In this document: in pieces, positions 4,953-8,026 of the stretch
Layout: each line of letters begins with the position of its first letter
Position numbering within the stretch: the stretch's first letter is position 1
Origin: Planococcaceae bacterium UBA3378
GTDB lineage: Bacteria > Bacillota > Bacilli > Bacillales_A > Planococcaceae
NCBI GenBank assembly: GCA_002359075.1
Contig: DEQA01000036.1
Span: forward strand, 1-8,026
Length of the DNA: 8,026 bases
Direction: 5' to 3'
Translations under genes and position numbers: made by a program
Notes under the pieces: model-generated
The model's database searches: none
Seen by the model: only the letters and a program-made list of their open reading frames with translations
Told to the model about the DNA's origin: nothing

Positions 4953-7697
4953 GTGACAGAAAGAAGACGTACACGTGAAGATATAAAAAAAGCACGTGAA
5001 ATGGAAAAGAAAAAAAATCGTTCCCCATTAAAAACTTGGTTCAAACGAATCGGGTTGGCGATTGTAGCTGTCGGAATCGCTCTTTTTATCGGGGGTGCCG
5101 GTCTTTTTGCTTACTATGTAAGCAAGGCGCCTGAGCTGGATGAGGAAGCGCTGAAGGACCCTATTTCATCTGAATTTTACGATGTTAACGGAGATCTATT
5201 CGCCACAATCGGTGCAGGGGAAAACCGTAAATATATAGAATATGAAGATATTCCGCAGGAGATGATCGATGCCATTATCGCAACAGAGGACTCCCGCTTC
5301 TTTGAACACTTCGGAATAGATATTTGGCGTCTTGGCGGAGCTGTCGTTGCCAACTTACGTGACGGCTTTGGAGCACAAGGTGCAAGTACAATCACCCAGC
5401 AGGTTGTAAAGAACTCCTTCTTTACTAATGAAAAGAAATTAGAACGTAAAGCACAGGAGGCATGGCTTGCGATCAAGCTTGAACGCCAATATTCCAAGGA
5501 AGAAATTTTTGAGATGTATTTCAACAAAGTACTAATGTCCGGCACTATATATGGTTTTGGTACGGCTGCTGAATATTTCTACGGTAAAGAGCTAGATGAG
5601 CTTACACTGGAGGAAATGGCCCTGTTGGCAGGGATGCCGCAAAGCCCTAATAACTACAATCCGTTCAAAAATCCCGAGCGTGCCAAAAAGCGCCGTGATA
5701 TTGTCTTAAGCCTGATGGTACAGCATGGCAAGATTACTGAAGCAGAGGCAAAGGCCGCTAAGGAAACGGATGTAACAGCCGGCCTCCTTCCTGAAGAGGA
5801 ACGTAAAGCGAATTTCGCATCGAAATATCCGGCATTTTTAGATGTCGTCTTAAATGAGCTAGGAGAAAAAGGAAAGGAAAGTGTATTGGCAGAAGGGATT
5901 AAAGTGTATACGACACTTGACCCGGCCGCACAGGAAACGGTCGAGTCTATCATGAATGATGATAGCAATTTCCCGACTGAAACAATCCAAACAGGTATTT
6001 CTGTCATTGATACGCAAACAGGTGCGATCGCTGCGATTGGAGGCGGCCGTAACTATGAAGGACGAACATATAACTATGCAGATGACTTAAAGGGTCGTCA
6101 TCCTGGTTCTACATTAAAGCCTCTTGTAGATTATGGTCCTGCTATTGAATATTTAAAATGGTCAACTGGAGAAACAATCGTCGACGAACCAATGACATAT
6201 CCAAATACTAACCAAAATATTAACAACTGGGATAATCAATATATGGGCACGATGACAGTGCGTAAAGCGCTATATGCTTCCCGGAATGTTCCAGCAGTAA
6301 AAACACTGAAGGCTGTTACAAAAGAACAGTCGCAAAAATTTGTTTCTAAACTAGGAATTGATGTGGATAACCTTGAGTATTCCGATGCGATCGGTGGAGG
6401 TAATATTAACATCTCCCCTATTCAAATGGCTGCATCCTATGCTGCTTTCGGCAATGAAGGCATCTATACAGAGCCGTACGCTATTTCGAAAATCGAGTAC
6501 CGTGATGGTTCAACGGAGAGTCTTAAGCCAAAATCAGTATCTGCTATGAGCGATGCTACCGCTTATATGGTAACTGATATGCTGCGAGATGTAGTAAGCA
6601 ACAAAACGGATGCTTCCGGTACTGCAGCAAATGTACCTGGCGTAGATATTGCAGGTAAAACAGGTACAACAAACTATAGTGCTGACGACTTTAAAAAGTA
6701 TAATTTGCCTTCTTCAGCCGTACCGGATTCCTGGTTTGTAGGCTATTCGCCTAATTACTCTATTGCTATTTGGAGCGGTTATGAAAAACGGACTGAACCA
6801 ATTACCAGCTGGGAAGAGCGTCGACTTCCACAAAAATTGTTCAAGTCCATTATGACGGACTTGTCAAAAAATGTTCCAAATACGAAGTTCAAACAGCCTG
6901 ATTCGGTTACGTCTGCGACAATTGTAGTCGGCAGTAATCCTTTAAAACTTGCCAGCAGCACTACACCGTCAAACTTAAAATCAACAGAACTGTTTGTAAA
7001 AGGAACGGAACCAAAAGAAGTTGCAATTGTGGAAGAAGAAGAAGTCGAAATTGAAGCACCTACTGATGTATATGCCAAGTATAATGATGCTGGCCAGCAA
7101 ATTGAGTTGACTTGGTCACACGATGATGCTTCGGATGATGAAGAGCCGGTAAATTATACGTATGAAGTTACAATGCAAATTGACGACGGGGAAGCTGTCG
7201 TGATTCAAACAACAGGCGCTAAACAGGCGATCATTCCAAACGTACAACAAGGAAGCACCTACACATTCTCTGTTGTGGCTACGGATGGGGAAAATCGTAG
7301 TGCACCAGGAACTGTTTCTCTCTATATTGAAGGAGCAGACACTGATACAGAGGAGCCAGAAGAGCCTGATGTGGAAGAACCTGATGTAGATGAGCCTATC
7401 CAAAAACCAGGCAATAACAATGGCAATAACAACAATGGCAACCAGAACCAAAACGGTAACGGCAGCCAAAATAATAATGGCAACGGAAACGGAAATAGTA
7501 ATGGCAGCCAAAATAACAACGGCAACCAAAATAACAATGGAAACCAAAATAATAATGGTAACCAAAATAATAACAATGGCAGTACGCCAAACAATGGGCA
7601 AGGTGGTCAAACAGGAACAACTCCTACTCCTCCGCCTGTTTCTCCAACTTCCCCTTCCACAGATGATGAAGACGGCGGGGATGACGGGGAAGAATAA
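4953..7697 (+). CDS. ponA: Class A penicillin-binding protein PBP1 (transglycosylase/transpeptidase)
   Basis: Bifunctional peptidoglycan synthase that polymerises lipid II glycan strands and cross-links stem peptides. It has 914 residues, about the length of B. subtilis PBP1. A basic cytoplasmic N-terminus (1-31) is followed by one membrane anchor at about 32-56 and an extracellular remainder. The GT51 domain spans about 70-250: catalytic E112 in ATEDSRFFEHFG, GASTITQQ at 143-150, and RKAQEAWLAIKLE at 165-177 with E169. The transpeptidase domain spans about 345-640: nucleophile S386 and K389 in STLK, SRN at 443-445, and KTG at 569-571. A fibronectin type III-like domain follows at about 702-792, then an acidic PDVEEP stretch, an Asn/Gly/Gln-rich tail, and a Pro-rich and acidic end. 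The GTG start is fixed by GAGGAG 8 nt upstream and follows recU by 25 bp. It is the likely target of beta-lactams. No active-site residue is missing. Confidence 0.97.
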   Translation: MTERRRTREDIKKAREMEKKKNRSPLKTWFKRIGLAIVAVGIALFIGGAGLFAYYVSKAPELDEEALKDPISSEFYDVNGDLFATIGAGENRKYIEYEDIPQEMIDAIIATEDSRFFEHFGIDIWRLGGAVVANLRDGFGAQGASTITQQVVKNSFFTNEKKLERKAQEAWLAIKLERQYSKEEIFEMYFNKVLMSGTIYGFGTAAEYFYGKELDELTLEEMALLAGMPQSPNNYNPFKNPERAKKRRDIVLSLMVQHGKITEAEAKAAKETDVTAGLLPEEERKANFASKYPAFLDVVLNELGEKGKESVLAEGIKVYTTLDPAAQETVESIMNDDSNFPTETIQTGISVIDTQTGAIAAIGGGRNYEGRTYNYADDLKGRHPGSTLKPLVDYGPAIEYLKWSTGETIVDEPMTYPNTNQNINNWDNQYMGTMTVRKALYASRNVPAVKTLKAVTKEQSQKFVSKLGIDVDNLEYSDAIGGGNINISPIQMAASYAAFGNEGIYTEPYAISKIEYRDGSTESLKPKSVSAMSDATAYMVTDMLRDVVSNKTDASGTAANVPGVDIAGKTGTTNYSADDFKKYNLPSSAVPDSWFVGYSPNYSIAIWSGYEKRTEPITSWEERRLPQKLFKSIMTDLSKNVPNTKFKQPDSVTSATIVVGSNPLKLASSTTPSNLKSTELFVKGTEPKEVAIVEEEEVEIEAPTDVYAKYNDAGQQIELTWSHDDASDDEEPVNYTYEVTMQIDDGEAVVIQTTGAKQAIIPNVQQGSTYTFSVVATDGENRSAPGTVSLYIEGADTDTEEPEEPDVEEPDVDEPIQKPGNNNGNNNNGNQNQNGNGSQNNNGNGNGNSNGSQNNNGNQNNNGNQNNNGNQNNNNGSTPNNGQGGQTGTTPTPPPVSPTSPSTDDEDGGDDGEE
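7056..7328 (+). other. Fibronectin type III-like domain in PBP1
   Basis: Residues about 702-792 of PBP1 have the FN3 pattern: APTDV start, IELTWSH strand B with its Trp, YTYEVTMQI, GSTYTFSVVATDGENRSAPG, and a closing strand. Such domains occur at the C-terminus of PBP1 in Bacillales and are thought to contact wall or partner proteins. An acidic linker (AIVEEEEVEIE) joins it to the transpeptidase module. Confidence 0.75.
7407..7592 (+). repeat. Low-complexity Asn/Gly/Gln tail with an 18-bp tandem repeat
   Basis: Codes for residues 819-880 of PBP1, composed almost only of Asn, Gly, Gln and Ser. The clearest periodic part is 7503-7577: four in-frame 18-bp units encoding G-(S/N)-Q-N-N-N, the last with one extra Asn codon. 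The units differ mainly at synonymous third positions (GGC/GGA/GGT, AAC/AAT). The array is therefore not a fresh slippage product, and the amino acid pattern appears to be retained. The tail should be disordered and extracellular. Confidence 0.85.
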
Positions 7698-7739
7698 AAC
7701 AAGCCATATTATGCTATTTCATCATAAAGACCGTTAAAA

Positions 7740-7776
7740 AAAGCAGCCCGGAAATTAAAATTTCCTGGGCTGCTTT
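7740..7776. terminator. Bidirectional rho-independent terminator between ponA and ypoC
   Basis: A perfect 10-bp arm, AAAGCAGCCC with GGGCTGCTTT, continues into GGAAAT/ATTTCC around a short A-rich loop, with a single unpaired T at 7766. On the plus strand it is followed by TTTCTTATTATTT. On the minus strand the matching tract is seven T. It starts about 40 bp after the ponA stop and about 60 bp beyond the stop of the convergent gene, so it serves both. Confidence 0.9.
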
Positions 7777-7810
7777 CTTATTATTTAAGACAACAAGATG
7801 ATAAAAAGCA

Positions 7811-7845
7811 CGGCAGAAGCCGAACGGTTGTCGTTCTATTTTTTT
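7811..7845 (+). terminator. Possible second, weaker terminator for rightward transcripts
   Basis: Two small perfect hairpins stand back to back: CGGC-AGAA-GCCG (7811-7822) and GAACG-GTTGT-CGTTC (7822-7836). They share one base, so only one can be fully formed. TA and seven T follow immediately (7837-7845). The T-tract coincides with the last Lys codons and stop of the convergent gene, so its presence may be coincidental. It could act as a backup stop for ponA read-through. Confidence 0.4.
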
Positions 7846-8026
7846 AAACGGAGTCTCGCGCAGCGCTTTTTTGTTTCCTTAAACAATTCATCAAGCTGAC
7901 GATAACAGGCATATTGACCAGGTTTCATCTTAATGAACGCCAGTCTCTCTTTCCCGTTAATGGGATACAATTCAAAATCATCCTCTATCACTGCTTCCGC
8001 CGCCGCTGAGCGGAGCAGCAGCTGTT
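7836..8026 (-). CDS. ypoC: C-terminal end of a probable YpoC protein (runs off the right edge)
   Basis: Open minus-strand frame from the window edge to a TAG at 7836-7838, giving the last 62 residues of a protein whose start lies outside. The sequence is QLLLRSAAAEAVIEDD, then FELYPINGKERLAFIKMKP, then GQYACYRQLDELFKE, ending in a basic KKRCARLRLKK. No domain motif allows a functional call. The name is proposed because ypoC lies beside and convergent to ponA in B. subtilis, and the YPxNGKER...FI and YRQLxELFKE patterns agree with my recollection of that family. It shares the hairpin at 7740-7776 with ponA as terminator. In B. subtilis ypoC neighbours nth and dnaD, which would be expected beyond the edge. 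Confidence 0.65.
   Translation of the reverse strand, partial: QLLLRSAAAEAVIEDDFELYPINGKERLAFIKMKPGQYACYRQLDELFKETKKRCARLRLKK

Noticed and set aside
5177..6007. Minus-strand frames of 122 and 117 codons inside ponA.
   Set aside because: They lie opposite the conserved transglycosylase domain and its linker, lack ribosome binding sites, and show Ser/Arg-rich antisense composition.
7116..7610. 164-codon minus-strand frame that translates to a strongly hydrophobic, membrane-like protein.
   Set aside because: The hydrophobicity is the complement of Asn codons (ATT/GTT read as Ile and Val). No SD and no plausible family; it is a shadow of the PBP1 tail.
7390..7737. Open plus-strand frame of 115 codons, and several long minus-strand frames, over the end of ponA.
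   Set aside because: They exist because the AAC/AAT/GGC-rich repeat contains no stops in other frames. Their translations are low complexity (strings of MATKI or of hydrophobic FWLPLL), they have no ribosome binding site, and the ponA frame is clearly the real one.

Overview
The window comes from a low-to-moderate GC, Gram-positive Bacillales genome. The RecU, PBP1, MrfA/MrfB and YppE-like proteins, the strong AGGAGG-type ribosome binding sites and the gene order all match the ponA-recU / ypp / ypr region of Bacillus subtilis. Protein flavour and gene content suggest a Planococcaceae-like genus such as Lysinibacillus or Solibacillus, but that assignment is inference.

Layout. Positions 4-4160 hold a four-gene block on the minus strand, transcribed leftward: a 72-residue coiled-coil-like protein of unknown function, a YppE (DUF1798) protein, the DEAH-box helicase MrfA and the exonuclease MrfB. 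The last three genes are tightly packed. yppE/mrfA and mrfA/mrfB overlap by a few bases, so translational coupling is likely. A 152-bp divergent intergenic region (4161-4312) carries an extended -10 promoter for the rightward genes, a pair of 13-bp direct repeats, and the ribosome binding site of the small gene. Rightward, recU (Holliday junction resolvase) and ponA (bifunctional class A penicillin-binding protein PBP1) are 25 bp apart and probably form an operon. ponA ends in an Asn/Gly-rich tail and is followed by a long bidirectional hairpin terminator. The 3' end of a convergent minus-strand gene, probably ypoC, runs off the right edge.

Function. The left block is a DNA repair unit. MrfA and MrfB are known in B. 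subtilis as a UvrABC-independent excision repair pair acting on mitomycin-type lesions. RecU resolves recombination intermediates. PBP1 makes septal and lateral peptidoglycan, and its cotranscription with recU is a long-conserved Bacillales arrangement. Nothing indicates a mobile element, CRISPR array, RNA gene or recent horizontal transfer. This is a conserved core-genome region. Its least explained parts are the 72-residue gene, the direct repeats between the divergent promoters, and the repeat-built tail of PBP1.
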